From assembly GCF_001499855.1 (NCBI RefSeq), contig NZ_LQIK01000001.1:62001-126000 (forward strand): a stretch of DNA of 64,000 nucleotides, read 5' to 3'. The notes under the pieces were generated by a model. That model had not been told where the DNA came from and did not search any database. It worked only from the letters and a program-made list of their open reading frames with translations. Shown here piece after piece: positions 7,897-16,955 of this stretch. Every line of letters begins with the position of its first letter. The first letter of the stretch is position 1. A program made the translations under genes and the position numbers. Origin of the DNA: Mycobacterium sp. GA-0227b. GTDB lineage: Bacteria; Actinomycetota; Actinomycetes; Mycobacteriales; Mycobacteriaceae.

Positions 7897-9255
7897 TCAG
7901 ACACCCACCGCGCGTTCCAACTCCTTCAGTGACGTTTCGAGGTGGCCGAGCAGCCGCTGAAGATGTGGGACCCTTCGTCGATCGCCGACCAGCCCGAAGT
8001 CGAGGTTGCCGGCGCTGTTGGCCAACGTGATGTTGAGCGCCTGGCCGTCCAGCGGAATCGAGAACGGGTAGTTGCCGTCGAGGCGGGCGCCGTTCCAGTA
8101 CATCGGCTCCCTGGCGCCGGGGACATTGGAGATCACGATGTTGAACGGCGGCGGCGCGGTCGCGACGAAACCCGGCAGCAGCGCGAGTGCGAGCCCGCCG
8201 ATCAGCATCGCCGACACCGCCAGTTGCTGGACTCGCGGCAGTTCGGAATAGACCCTCTTGTTGTCGCGCATCGAGGTGGCAATGGCGTCGAGCCGCCGCA
8301 CCGGATCGTCGAGATCGGTGGCGAGGTTGCACAGGATCGCGCCGACCAGGTTGCCGCCGCCGTCGGCGTCCTTCTCGGTGCGCAGGTTCACCGGCACCAT
8401 CGCGACCAGTGGGGTGTCGGGCAGCGCGTTCTCGTCGGCCAGGTACTCGCGCAGCGCGCCCGCGCACATCGCCAGCACGACGTCGTTGACGGTCACCCCG
8501 GCGGCGCTCTTGACCTTCTGGATGCGCTCCAACGCCCAGGACTGCGCGGCGACCCGTCGAGCCCCGCCGATGCGGACGTTCAACATGGTCTTCGGGGCCC
8601 GGAACGGAAGCGTGAGTTCCTGTTCCAACAGCGCCGCGCGGGCCAGCGTCAGCGTGGTCGGCGCGGCGCCGACGACCGAGCCGGCGGCCTGGCTCAACGT
8701 CTGCAGCAGCGACGAACCGGTCTTGGCGCCAGTCCCGCGGCGAGGCGGCAGACTCCAAGGCGCCCGGACATCCGTGTCGGCCGGATCGGTCGTCAACGAC
8801 CGCTGCATCAGCTTGCTCGCCGACACGCCGTCGATCAGCGCGTGATGGAACTTCGTGTAGACCGCGAAGCGCCCGTCGTCGAGGCCTTCGATCAGGTGCG
8901 CCTCCCACAACGGGCGATGACGGTCGAGCAGGGTGCCGTGCAGCCGCGACACCAGCTCGAGCAGCTCACGCACCCGACCGGGCGCGGGCAGTGCCGAGCG
9001 GCGCAGGTGATACTCGAGGTCGACCTCCTTGTCGGACGACCAGACCAGGTTGGTGACCCCGCCGAAGAACGCCGGATGCTTACGGAACGTGGACTGGATG
9101 TTGGTCTGCTCGACCAGGGCGTCGTAGGTTTCGCGCAGGAATTCGGGCCCCGCTCCATCCGGTGGCGCGAACAGCTGCAGACCACCGACATGCATTGGGT
9201 GCTCGCGGGATTCGCCCAGTAGAAAGATCAGGTCGGTCGGCGATATCGGTTGCAT
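7897..9255 (-). CDS. WS/DGAT family wax ester synthase / diacylglycerol acyltransferase
   Basis: A protein of 452 residues that begins MQPISPTDLIFLLGES, the usual start of mycobacterial Tgs proteins, and carries the catalytic HHALIDG motif (HHxxxDG) near residue 138. These enzymes acylate diacylglycerol or long-chain alcohols to form triacylglycerol or wax esters for storage. The ATG at 9255 is preceded by GGAGG at a good distance; an upstream in-frame codon is not needed. The family signature PLWEAHLIEGL and the C-terminal NVPGARE motif are present, so the protein looks intact. It sits 16 bases after the stop of the FMN-dependent gene, possibly in one transcript. Confidence 0.88.
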   Translation of the reverse strand: MQPISPTDLIFLLGESREHPMHVGGLQLFAPPDGAGPEFLRETYDALVEQTNIQSTFRKHPAFFGGVTNLVWSSDKEVDLEYHLRRSALPAPGRVRELLELVSRLHGTLLDRHRPLWEAHLIEGLDDGRFAVYTKFHHALIDGVSASKLMQRSLTTDPADTDVRAPWSLPPRRGTGAKTGSSLLQTLSQAAGSVVGAAPTTLTLARAALLEQELTLPFRAPKTMLNVRIGGARRVAAQSWALERIQKVKSAAGVTVNDVVLAMCAGALREYLADENALPDTPLVAMVPVNLRTEKDADGGGNLVGAILCNLATDLDDPVRRLDAIATSMRDNKRVYSELPRVQQLAVSAMLIGGLALALLPGFVATAPPPFNIVISNVPGAREPMYWNGARLDGNYPFSIPLDGQALNITLANSAGNLDFGLVGDRRRVPHLQRLLGHLETSLKELERAVGV

Positions 9256-9271
9256 ACAGCCTCCGGGCGTG

Positions 9272-10849
9272 TCATCCGACGGCGGACGTCGATGCCGGCG
9301 CGGAGTCGCCCTGCGGCTCACGAACCGACATCAACCGGACGATCTCCTTGCGGTCGGCCGCGGACGGCAGGCCCATGTCCGGCTCGTAACCGTACACCTC
9401 GTGCAACGGCGTGGAAGCGGTTCGGGTGTCGAGGATGTCCACCGCGTCGGTGGTGATCAGCCCGGGATGCTCGACACCACACGCCTCGGCCACCTTGACC
9501 AGGTCGCGGCGCAGCGTCTTGATGTAGTTGGCCACGCGTTCGGCCTTGACGTCGGGCACCAGGCCTCGGGCCAACCACGCGTTCTGGGTGGCGACTCCGG
9601 TGGGGCATGTGTCGGTGTGGCATTTCAGCGCCTGGACACACCCGATCGCGAGCATCGCCTCCCGCGCGACGTAGACCATGTCACAGCCGAGCGCGAAGCC
9701 GACAACGGCGTTGTCCGGCAGCCCGAGCTTGCCGGCGCCGATGAAGACGAGGTCTTCGTGCAGGCCCCGCTCGGCGAAGATCCGGTACGTCTGGGCGAAG
9801 CCGAGTTGGAAGGGCAGTGACACGGTGTCGGTGAAGATCAACGGCGCCGCGCCGGTGCCGCCCTCGCCGCCGTCGATCGTGACGAAGTCGACGCCTCGGC
9901 CCGTGTCACGCATGAGATCGGCGAGTTCGTGCCAGAAGTCGAGGTCACCGACGGCCGACTTGATCCCCACGGGCAGGCCGGTTTCGGAGGCGAGCAGTTC
10001 CACCCAGTCGAGCAGGCTGTCGGTGTCGGAGAACTCGGCGTGCCGCGATGGGCTGACGCAGTCGCGCCCCTCCGGAACGCCTCGGGCGGCCGCGATCTCG
10101 CTGGAGACCTTGGGCGCCGGTAACAGCCCGCCGATGGTCGGCTTGGCGCCCTGGCTGAGTTTGATCTCCAAGGCTCGCACCGGCGCACCGGCCACCACAT
10201 CCTTGAGCTTGTCGATGTCGAAACGGCCTTCGGCGTCGCGGCAGCCGAAGTACGCGGTGCCGATCTGGAAGATCAGTTCACCGCCGTGACGGTGATAGCG
10301 CGAAATGCCGCCCTCTCCCGTGTTGTGCAGGCAGTCGGCCATCACCGCTCCCTTGTTCAACGCCTCGACGGCGTTGGCCGACAGCGACCCGAAGCTCATC
10401 GCCGAGATGTTGACCACCGAGTGCGGTCGGAATGCGCCCGGCCGGCCCCGCGCCGCGCCGATCACCTTGGCGCACGGCACCTTTGTCTCGAGCGTCGCGG
10501 TCGGCGCCGACGGGGGCACGGCACGAGTGAACGTGCGGTGCTTGATGACCGGGTAGCCGGACGTGTATTCGAGGTCGTTGTCGGTGCCGAACCCGAAGTA
10601 GTTGTTCTCTTTCTTGGCCGAGGCGTACACCCACCGACGCTGGTCGCGGGTGAACGGACGCTCTTCGTCGTTGGCCGCGACGATGTACTGCCTCAGTTCC
10701 GGTCCGACGGACTCGAGCAGATACCGGGCGTGCCCGACGAGAGGGAAGTTGCGCAGCAGCGCGTGCTTCTTCTGGAAGAGATCACGCGCTGCCACGGCAC
10801 CCAACGTCGATGCGGCCACGGCAGCGAGACCACGAACAGTGCGGCCCAT
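9272..10849 (-). CDS. FMN-binding glutamate synthase family protein
   Basis: A protein of 525 residues with one N-terminal hydrophobic segment and a glutamate synthase central/FMN domain. Recognisable parts are NISAMSFGSLS, the phosphate-binding region DGGEGGTGAAP and the cysteine-containing CHTDTCPTGVATQ. Such stand-alone proteins lack the amidotransferase and NADPH subunits of GltBD; their electron donor and substrate are unclear. The ATG at 10849 is preferred; coding upstream would overlap the divergent ZIP gene region. The gene runs into the WS/DGAT gene with a gap of 16 bases. Confidence 0.83.
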   Translation of the reverse strand: MGRTVRGLAAVAASTLGAVAARDLFQKKHALLRNFPLVGHARYLLESVGPELRQYIVAANDEERPFTRDQRRWVYASAKKENNYFGFGTDNDLEYTSGYPVIKHRTFTRAVPPSAPTATLETKVPCAKVIGAARGRPGAFRPHSVVNISAMSFGSLSANAVEALNKGAVMADCLHNTGEGGISRYHRHGGELIFQIGTAYFGCRDAEGRFDIDKLKDVVAGAPVRALEIKLSQGAKPTIGGLLPAPKVSSEIAAARGVPEGRDCVSPSRHAEFSDTDSLLDWVELLASETGLPVGIKSAVGDLDFWHELADLMRDTGRGVDFVTIDGGEGGTGAAPLIFTDTVSLPFQLGFAQTYRIFAERGLHEDLVFIGAGKLGLPDNAVVGFALGCDMVYVAREAMLAIGCVQALKCHTDTCPTGVATQNAWLARGLVPDVKAERVANYIKTLRRDLVKVAEACGVEHPGLITTDAVDILDTRTASTPLHEVYGYEPDMGLPSAADRKEIVRLMSVREPQGDSAPASTSAVG

Positions 10850-10953
10850 GCCGTCAGTGTTTCCAGCCACCGGCGGACCGAAACCGACTCGGCGTCGAAC
10901 GAGCCGACGGCGTCTCGGGTTTGAAAGATCACCGGGCGGGGCATCAGGGCCCG

Positions 10954-11685
10954 GTGTTGACAGCTGTCTGGTTCGGTTTGGCCGCATCCAGCGCGCTTGT
11001 CATCGGCTCGCTCATCGGCGCGAAATGGAGTCCACCGAAAACGCTGACCGGTGTGCTCCTCGCATTCGCCAGCGGAGCGTTGATCTCGGCCCTGGCCTTC
11101 GAGCTGTTCGAAGAGGCATTCAAGATGGGTGGTCCGGCGCGATCGGGCCTCGGATTGCTCGCGGGCGCCGCGACGTTCGTCGCTGTCGACACCGCCCTGG
11201 ACAAGTACATCAGCGGGAAGTCGGGCCCCGACAGCCGGGAAGTGGCGGGCTCCGGAACGCGCGGCGGGGTCGGCCTCGCGTTGTTGGCGGCGGTGACGCT
11301 GGACGGGGTGCCGGAGAACCTCGCGCTGGGCGTGTCGCTGGTCGGCGGCGCGTCGCTCTCGCTATTGGTCGCGATCTTCTTCTCCAATCTGCCGGAATCG
11401 CTCGTGGGTGCGGTCGCGATGCGGAACTCGGGAACCAGCGCGCGCGCGGTCGTCATCACCTGGTTGCTCTGCGCGTTGCTTCTGGCCGCCGCGGTGGTGT
11501 TCGGCCGGTCGGTCGCGGCGGGGATGAGCGAAACCGTGCTGGCAGTGGCGCTGTCGTTCGCCGGCGGCGCGGTGCTGGCCTCGCTGGCCGACACGCTCAT
11601 GCCCGAGGCGTTCGAACACGGCCGCCCGCTGAACGCCTTCGCAACCGCGGGCGGGTTCTTCCTGTCGTTCGTGCTGGCCGGCTGA
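10954..11685 (+). CDS. ZIP-family-like metal permease
   Basis: About 243 residues with seven to eight hydrophobic segments. The motif LDGVPENLALG corresponds to the metal-binding HNxPEG helix of ZIP transporters, in the DGVPEN form, and FFSNLPESLVGA is the second conserved polar helix. I chose the GTG at 10954 because the upstream part is not hydrophobic and overlaps the promoter of the divergent FMN gene. Transport of divalent metal is inferred from the family. The replacement of the histidine in the motif may alter metal preference. Confidence 0.7.
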   Translation: MLTAVWFGLAASSALVIGSLIGAKWSPPKTLTGVLLAFASGALISALAFELFEEAFKMGGPARSGLGLLAGAATFVAVDTALDKYISGKSGPDSREVAGSGTRGGVGLALLAAVTLDGVPENLALGVSLVGGASLSLLVAIFFSNLPESLVGAVAMRNSGTSARAVVITWLLCALLLAAAVVFGRSVAAGMSETVLAVALSFAGGAVLASLADTLMPEAFEHGRPLNAFATAGGFFLSFVLAG

Positions 11686-11930
11686 CGCGGCCGGGTCTGG
11701 CCGCGGGCTGCTCGTCGCCGTGGGCTGAATTTTGCGCCCACGGTCGTGGCTTGCGCGATTACACAGCCCTCCACGCGAAAACGAGCGCTCCGGCGCTCGG
11801 CGAGTCAAACAATCGGTCGCCGGACCGTTATCAAGGTTTGCCTCAACTGTCACATGGGTAACTTCTATAACAGGGCGGTGAGTCGATGCCGGCCCTTCAT
11901 CACGAAGAAAGAGACGAATGGGAATTCAGA

Positions 11931-12398
11931 ATGAACACCGTCCTGTACTTCAGCACCAGCGGCGCGGTCTATGAGACCCGCGCCTACACCGAGGCCGACA
12001 TCGATCATCTCGTCGAGGATCAGAGCCTGCAGTCCCTGACCAGCGCTGACCGGCAATTCGACTTCTGGTTCAGCCCGTCGACGCGCGGGTGCCAGCGGCG
12101 CACCAACCGAAAAGCCACTGAACTGCTGCTGGCGACAACAACTTTCACGCCGAGGACGGTGCCGCTGCTGCATGGCTGCGTTGTCGTGGCCACGCATGAC
12201 GAAGACGGCGATCTCGACGGGCTCAGCTGGCAACAACTCGAGCTTCTGGTCAGCAGGCGCCGCTCACTGAGCAAGCGCGACGAGCGGGTGCTCAATCGGC
12301 GGATGACGCGCGACGATCGCAGTCAGCGGCGCTTTGCCCCGATCACTCCGGCCGTTCCCGTCGGCTGCGCAAGACCGCGCTCAGCGGCCAACCGCTGA
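11931..12398 (+). CDS. Hypothetical protein
   Basis: I do not recognise this protein of about 155 residues. It begins MNTVLYFSTSG, with an alternative ATG at 11886 in the same frame. The first 115 residues have a soluble, mixed character; the C-terminal 40 residues are rich in arginine (RRRSLSKRDERVLNRR). No membrane segment or cofactor motif is seen. A TATAAC element about 60 bases upstream could serve as -10. The neighbours, a ZIP permease and an amidase on the same strand, give no hint of function. Confidence 0.5.
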   Translation: MNTVLYFSTSGAVYETRAYTEADIDHLVEDQSLQSLTSADRQFDFWFSPSTRGCQRRTNRKATELLLATTTFTPRTVPLLHGCVVVATHDEDGDLDGLSWQQLELLVSRRRSLSKRDERVLNRRMTRDDRSQRRFAPITPAVPVGCARPRSAANR

Positions 12399-12446
12399 CA
12401 TTGACGTGACACCGCACGCCGGAGCCGGAACACGTACGGTCAGGCG

Positions 12447-13916
12447 GTGAAGTTCGACGAGTACCGGGCACACGACGCGACGGGGTTGGCCAAGCTGGTC
12501 GCCGACAAAGAGGTGACCGCCGCGGAGTTGCTGGACGTGGCGAAGGAGCGGGCTGCGGCGGTCAACCCGCGGATCAACGCGATCGTGCGCGACGTTCCCG
12601 CATCGCCGACCGACGAGCTCAGCGGCCCCTTCGCCGGCGTGCCGTTCCTGATCAAGGACCTCGCGCAAGACTACGCCGGGCTGCCCAGCTCGCGCGGATC
12701 GCGCGCCCTGATGTCGACGCCGGTCGAAGAGCATTCGGCGATCGTCCAACGGTGGATCGACGCCGGCCTGGTCATCTTCGGCAAGACCAACACGCCGGAA
12801 TTCGGGACCAAGGGAATCACCGAGCCGGACGCCTGGGGTCCCGCCCGCAATCCGTGGGACTTGACGCGGACGCCGGGTGGCTCGTCGGGCGGATCGGCGG
12901 CGGCGGTCGCGGCGGGAATCGTGCCGTGCGCGGGCGCGAACGACGGCGGCGGATCGATCCGCATCCCGGCGGCCTGTTGTGGGCTGGTCGGCCTGAAACC
13001 GAGCCGCGGGCTGACACCGTCGGGCCCCGCGACGGGTGAGTCCATGCACGGCGCGGCGGTGCAGGGCGTGGTGTCCCGGACGGTGCGCGACACCGCGGCG
13101 ATGCTCGACGTCATCCGCGGTGGTGAGCCGAGCGGACCGTACGTGCCCGGCGTGCCGGACTTCCCGTTCGCGTCATGTGTGGGCGCCGATCCCGGCACGT
13201 TGCGGATCGGCGTGCGGATTCCGTCGGCGATCAACCCGACGCCGCACCGTGAGGCCGTCGCGGCCGTCGAGTCGACGGTACGGACGCTGACGGATCTGGG
13301 TCACCACGTCGAGGAGCTGCCGCACGCCCCGTTCGACGACGCGGCCCTCGCCCGCGACTTCCTGCTCACCTGGTTCGTCTACACCGCGTGGGAACTCGAC
13401 GAGGCGAAACGGATCTCCGGCGCAGGTGACGAGTCCTTTGAACGGGACACGCTGATCCTGGCCGCGCTCGGCCGGGCGACGAGCGGTGTCGATTACGTGG
13501 ACGCCGTCGAGCGGCGCCACGACCATACGCGGCGGCTGACCACCTTCTTCGAGTCCTACGACCTCCTGTTGACCCCCACGTTGGCGACCCCGCCGCCGAA
13601 GATCGGCGAGTTCGATCTCCCGGTCGGGTTGCAGCGCGCCGCCGACGTGCTGATCAAGACGCGCACCGCCCGGCTACTGCGCTACACCAAGATCGTCGAC
13701 GACATGGTGGACAAGAACCTCGGGTGGGTGCCGTACACGCAGCTGGCGAATCTCACCGGAAGACCGGCCATTTCGCTACCTCTGCACTGGACCGCGGATG
13801 GCCTGCCACTCGGCGTGCAATTCGTCGCACCCCTGGCCGGCGAATCGCTGCTCATTCGGCTCGCCGCCCAACTCGAGCAGGCGGTGCCCTGGGCGGATCG
13901 CGTCGCTGGGCTCTAA
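12447..13916 (+). CDS. Amidase (amidase signature family)
   Basis: A 489-residue amidase signature enzyme with the full Ser-cisSer-Lys triad: lysine 70 in FLIKDLAQ, the GGSSGGS loop at residues 144-150, and the nucleophile serine 170 in DGGGSIRIPA. Members hydrolyse amides or aryl acylamides to acid and ammonia. The start is a GTG. It stands alone on its strand between a hypothetical gene and an F420-type flavoprotein gene, so the natural substrate cannot be deduced. Confidence 0.87.
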   Translation: MKFDEYRAHDATGLAKLVADKEVTAAELLDVAKERAAAVNPRINAIVRDVPASPTDELSGPFAGVPFLIKDLAQDYAGLPSSRGSRALMSTPVEEHSAIVQRWIDAGLVIFGKTNTPEFGTKGITEPDAWGPARNPWDLTRTPGGSSGGSAAAVAAGIVPCAGANDGGGSIRIPAACCGLVGLKPSRGLTPSGPATGESMHGAAVQGVVSRTVRDTAAMLDVIRGGEPSGPYVPGVPDFPFASCVGADPGTLRIGVRIPSAINPTPHREAVAAVESTVRTLTDLGHHVEELPHAPFDDAALARDFLLTWFVYTAWELDEAKRISGAGDESFERDTLILAALGRATSGVDYVDAVERRHDHTRRLTTFFESYDLLLTPTLATPPPKIGEFDLPVGLQRAADVLIKTRTARLLRYTKIVDDMVDKNLGWVPYTQLANLTGRPAISLPLHWTADGLPLGVQFVAPLAGESLLIRLAAQLEQAVPWADRVAGL

Positions 13917-14026
13917 GCCCGAGCTCGATTCCACTCGGTCGATGAGCAACTCGCTGAGATCAAGGACTTGATCGTCGACCGCCACGATTGACTGCACGAG
14001 CACCTCGTCGCCCTACAGTGAACGTC

Positions 14027-14446
14027 ATGCAACTGACCGACGATGTGATCGCATTCCTCTCCGAGGGCACGCGAACGGGGAAGCTAGGTTATGTCGCATC
14101 AGACGGCAGACCGCTTGTGGTGCCGGTGTGGTTCATCGTCGACGGGCAACAACTCGTGTTCAACACCGGTAAGCACACCGCCAAGGGCCGCGCGTTGCTA
14201 CGCGACCCGCGGGTCGTGCTATGTGTCGACGACGAGCAGCCGCCGTACGGCTTCGTTCAGATCCAAGGCACGGCGTCGATAAGTGAAGACCCGGCAGAAC
14301 TCATCGACACCGCGACTCGGATCGGTGGACGCTACATGGGGGCCGACCGTGCCGAGGAATTCGGCCGGCGCAACGGCGCGCCCGGCGAGCTCGTCGTCCG
14401 AATTTCGCCGAACAAGGTGATCAAAGCGTTCGACGTCGCCGATTGA
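14027..14446 (+). CDS. PPOX-class F420-dependent oxidoreductase
   Basis: A small split-barrel protein of 140 residues starting MQLTDDVIAFL. The segments GKLGYVASDGRPLVVPVWF and NTGKHTAKGRAL are typical of the F420-binding Rv1155/Rv2991-like group of the pyridoxamine-oxidase fold. These proteins reduce or bind small substrates with deazaflavin F420 in actinobacteria. The in-frame TTG at 13988 is a less likely start. It is a single-gene unit; no partner is adjacent. Confidence 0.82.
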   Translation: MQLTDDVIAFLSEGTRTGKLGYVASDGRPLVVPVWFIVDGQQLVFNTGKHTAKGRALLRDPRVVLCVDDEQPPYGFVQIQGTASISEDPAELIDTATRIGGRYMGADRAEEFGRRNGAPGELVVRISPNKVIKAFDVAD

Positions 14447-14483
14447 TTCGAGCGCGCAAAAGACCCGGGGATGCGGGACAAAT

Positions 14484-15647
14484 TCAGCTCGAACCGTCCG
14501 GCGGACGCTGACGAAGGGTGGCCGCGCGCATCGTGAGGTGATTGCGCTCGGCCAAATTCTGCGCCTTCGCGGCGGCCTCCACGTAAAGCGTTGCTGCCGT
14601 TGCGATGTCACCCGCACGCTCGTGTAGGTAGGCCGCCGATGCGGTGTAGCGCGGGAGCGTCGGGTCGACATCGGCGAGTGCGGCAAGTCCCGCCTGCGCG
14701 CCGTCGGCCTCCCCGACGGCGACGGCGCGGTTGAGCCGCACGACCGGGCTGTCGGTCAGCCGCAGCAGTTCGTCGTACCACTCCACGATCTGCACCCAGT
14801 CGGTCTCGTCGGCCCGCTGAGCGTCGGCGTGAAGCGCCGCGATCGCGGCTTGCGCCTGATACTCGCCGAGCCGGTCGCGCGACAGCGCGGCCTGCAGCAC
14901 GGCCACGCCGTCGGCGATCAGGTCGCGCCGCCACAGGCCGCGGTCCTGTTCGGCAAGCGGCACCAGGCTGCCGTCGGCGCGGGTCCGCGCCGGGCGCCTC
15001 GCGTGGTGAAGAAGGAAGAGCGCAAGCAGCCCGGCGACCTCGGGTTCGTCGGTGGCGGCGGCGAGTTGGCGAGCCAGCCGGATCGCTTCCGCGGCAAGGT
15101 CCACTTCGCCGGTGTAGCCCTCGTTGAACACCAGGTACAGCACGCGCAGCACGGTGCCGAGGTCGCCGGGCCGATCCAGCCGGACGGCGCTCACCGTGCG
15201 TTTGGCTCGGCTGATCCGTTGGGCCATCGTCGATTCGGGCACGAGGTAGGCCTGCGCGATCTGCCGGGTGGTGAGACCGCCGACGGCCCGCAGGGTCAGC
15301 GCGACGGCCGACGCGGGGGTGAGGCTGGGATGCGCACACAGGAAGTACAACTGCAGCGTGTCGTCCACGGAAACAGCCGGCCCGGGCGCCGGTTCGTCGA
15401 AGGCCTGGAGCTCACGACGATGCCGCGCGGTGTCGGACCGGGTGAGGTCGATGAACCGCCGCCATGCCGCGGTGATCAACCAGCCCTTGGGATCGGCGGG
15501 ATATTGATCGGACCCCGCCGCCCACCTTTCACTGGCGCGCAGCAGCGCCTCCTGAACCGCGTCCTCTGCGGTCGCAAAGTCCGCCCCACGGCGGACGAGG
15601 GCCGCCAAGACCCCCGGAATCAGGTCCCGTAGCTGGGCCTCGTCCAC
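14484..15647 (-). CDS. ECF42-type RNA polymerase sigma factor
   Basis: A 387-residue sigma factor with region 2 (AEDAVQEALLRASERW) and region 4 (GGLTTRQIAQAYLVPESTMAQRISRAKR). A long C-terminal extension of about 220 residues with a TPR-like helical pattern follows, as in the ECF42 group. The gene starts with GTG 13 bases after the stop of a DGPF-domain gene, and this pairing is the hallmark of ECF42. No anti-sigma factor is present; in this group the extension and the DGPF partner are thought to take part in control. The target promoters are not known. Confidence 0.85.
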   Translation of the reverse strand: MDEAQLRDLIPGVLAALVRRGADFATAEDAVQEALLRASERWAAGSDQYPADPKGWLITAAWRRFIDLTRSDTARHRRELQAFDEPAPGPAVSVDDTLQLYFLCAHPSLTPASAVALTLRAVGGLTTRQIAQAYLVPESTMAQRISRAKRTVSAVRLDRPGDLGTVLRVLYLVFNEGYTGEVDLAAEAIRLARQLAAATDEPEVAGLLALFLLHHARRPARTRADGSLVPLAEQDRGLWRRDLIADGVAVLQAALSRDRLGEYQAQAAIAALHADAQRADETDWVQIVEWYDELLRLTDSPVVRLNRAVAVGEADGAQAGLAALADVDPTLPRYTASAAYLHERAGDIATAATLYVEAAAKAQNLAERNHLTMRAATLRQRPPDGSS

Positions 15648-15660
15648 CAGCCGCCACCAC

Positions 15661-16068
15661 CTATTCGGTGACCGTCGGCGGAGCGGTCAGAAAAGGCCGG
15701 ACCTCCAGCCATTCGTGGATCGGCTCACCGCCCGCTCCGGGTGCCGCGGACAACTCGCCGGCCAATTCGACGGCACGCTCGTAGGAGTCGACGTCGATGA
15801 TCATCCACCCGGCGACCAGGTCCTTGGTTTCGGCGAAGGGGCCGTCGGTCACCGGCGGCTTGCCTTCGCCGTCGTAACGGACCCACGCCCCCTCCGGGGC
15901 CAGCGCCTGGCTGTCGACGTACTCGCCGGTGGCCTGCAGGCGCGCCGCGAAGTCGTTCATGTACTTCATGTGCGCCTCGATCTCGGCGGGGGTCCACTGG
16001 TCCATCGGCACGTCGTTCACGGCCGCCGGCGCGCCTCGGTAGTGCTTGAGAAACAGGTACTTCGCCAT
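15661..16068 (-). CDS. YciI/DGPF-domain protein, ECF42 partner
   Basis: A protein of 135 residues with the ferredoxin-like YciI fold and the defining motif TDGPFAETKD. It begins MAKYLFLKHYRG and lies 13 bases upstream of the ECF42 sigma gene on the same strand, so it is the first gene of the pair. Its biochemical function is unknown; it is a candidate target or modulator of the sigma factor. No signal peptide is present. Confidence 0.85.
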   Translation of the reverse strand: MAKYLFLKHYRGAPAAVNDVPMDQWTPAEIEAHMKYMNDFAARLQATGEYVDSQALAPEGAWVRYDGEGKPPVTDGPFAETKDLVAGWMIIDVDSYERAVELAGELSAAPGAGGEPIHEWLEVRPFLTAPPTVTE

Positions 16069-16168
16069 CGTTCTCCCTTTCGGATCGACGACCCTGATTG
16101 GTCGCTCACCCGTGGGACGGAGCCGTCACGACATTCTCGACATCCGCCCCCGTGGCTATGGTGCAGCC

Positions 16169-16942
16169 ATGAACCTCGTCACCTACGAGTTGGCCGACCA
16201 CATCGCCACCATCACACTCAATCGCCCCGAGGCGCGCAACGCCATCAACGGCGCGCTCCGGCAAGATCTGAACGCGGCCTGGGAACGCTTCCGCGACGAC
16301 GAGGACGCGTGGGTCGGCATCCTCACCGCGAACGGTGACGTGTTCTGTGCCGGCGGCGACCTCAAGGACGGCGAGGGTTCGGTCGGCACCTTCGGCGGCA
16401 CCTTCTGGGAGAAGCCGACGATCAATTCGTTCGAGAGCGGCATGGAACTCTTCAAGCCCACGATCGCGGCCGTCAACGGTGCATGTATCGGCTACGGGCT
16501 GACCGGCGTTCTGTTCTGCGACTTCGTGATCGCGTCCACCACCGCGACCTTCGCGTTTCCGGAGGTGTCGCTCGGAGTGCCCACGATCGTCGGGGCGATC
16601 CGGCTCCCCGAGCGCGTCCGGTGGGCCGACGCCATGGAACTGTTGTTGACCGGAAAACCGATGTCGGCCGAACGCGCCAAGGAGATCGGCCTGGTGTGGC
16701 GCATGGTCGCGCCCGACGATTTGCAAGCCGAAGCGCGCGCGTGGGCCCGGACACTCACCGAGGCGGCGCCGCTGGCGCAACGGGCCACCAAGGAGGTGGC
16801 GTCGCGCACCGCCAACATGGGTTGGATCGAGTCTGTCCGGTTCGGGGAGACGATGCGCAAGGTGGCCGCCGCCACCGAGGACGTCGGTGAGGGGTTCCGA
16901 GCCTGGCAGGTGAAACGCCAACCGCAATGGCGTGGGCGCTGA
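16169..16942 (+). CDS. Enoyl-CoA hydratase/isomerase family protein
   Basis: A crotonase-fold protein of 257 residues. The oxyanion-hole segments FCAGGDLKDG and AAVNGACIGYGL are present. The position of the first catalytic glutamate is not obvious: the stretch after the second oxyanion residue reads LTGVLFCDFVIAS, and the later region FPEVSLGVPTIVG contains a glutamate. The ATG at 16169 fits the family start (NLVTYELADHIATITLNRPEARNA). The divergent neighbour is the DGPF gene. Beta-oxidation or degradation of another acyl-CoA is likely. Confidence 0.83.
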   Translation: MNLVTYELADHIATITLNRPEARNAINGALRQDLNAAWERFRDDEDAWVGILTANGDVFCAGGDLKDGEGSVGTFGGTFWEKPTINSFESGMELFKPTIAAVNGACIGYGLTGVLFCDFVIASTTATFAFPEVSLGVPTIVGAIRLPERVRWADAMELLLTGKPMSAERAKEIGLVWRMVAPDDLQAEARAWARTLTEAAPLAQRATKEVASRTANMGWIESVRFGETMRKVAAATEDVGEGFRAWQVKRQPQWRGR

Positions 16943-16955
16943 ACGCGGCGAAGAC

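Noticed and set aside
7283..8908. 541-codon minus-strand open frame across the SDR and WS/DGAT genes
   Set aside because: It is another frame of two well-supported genes on the same strand and consists of arginine-rich sequence.
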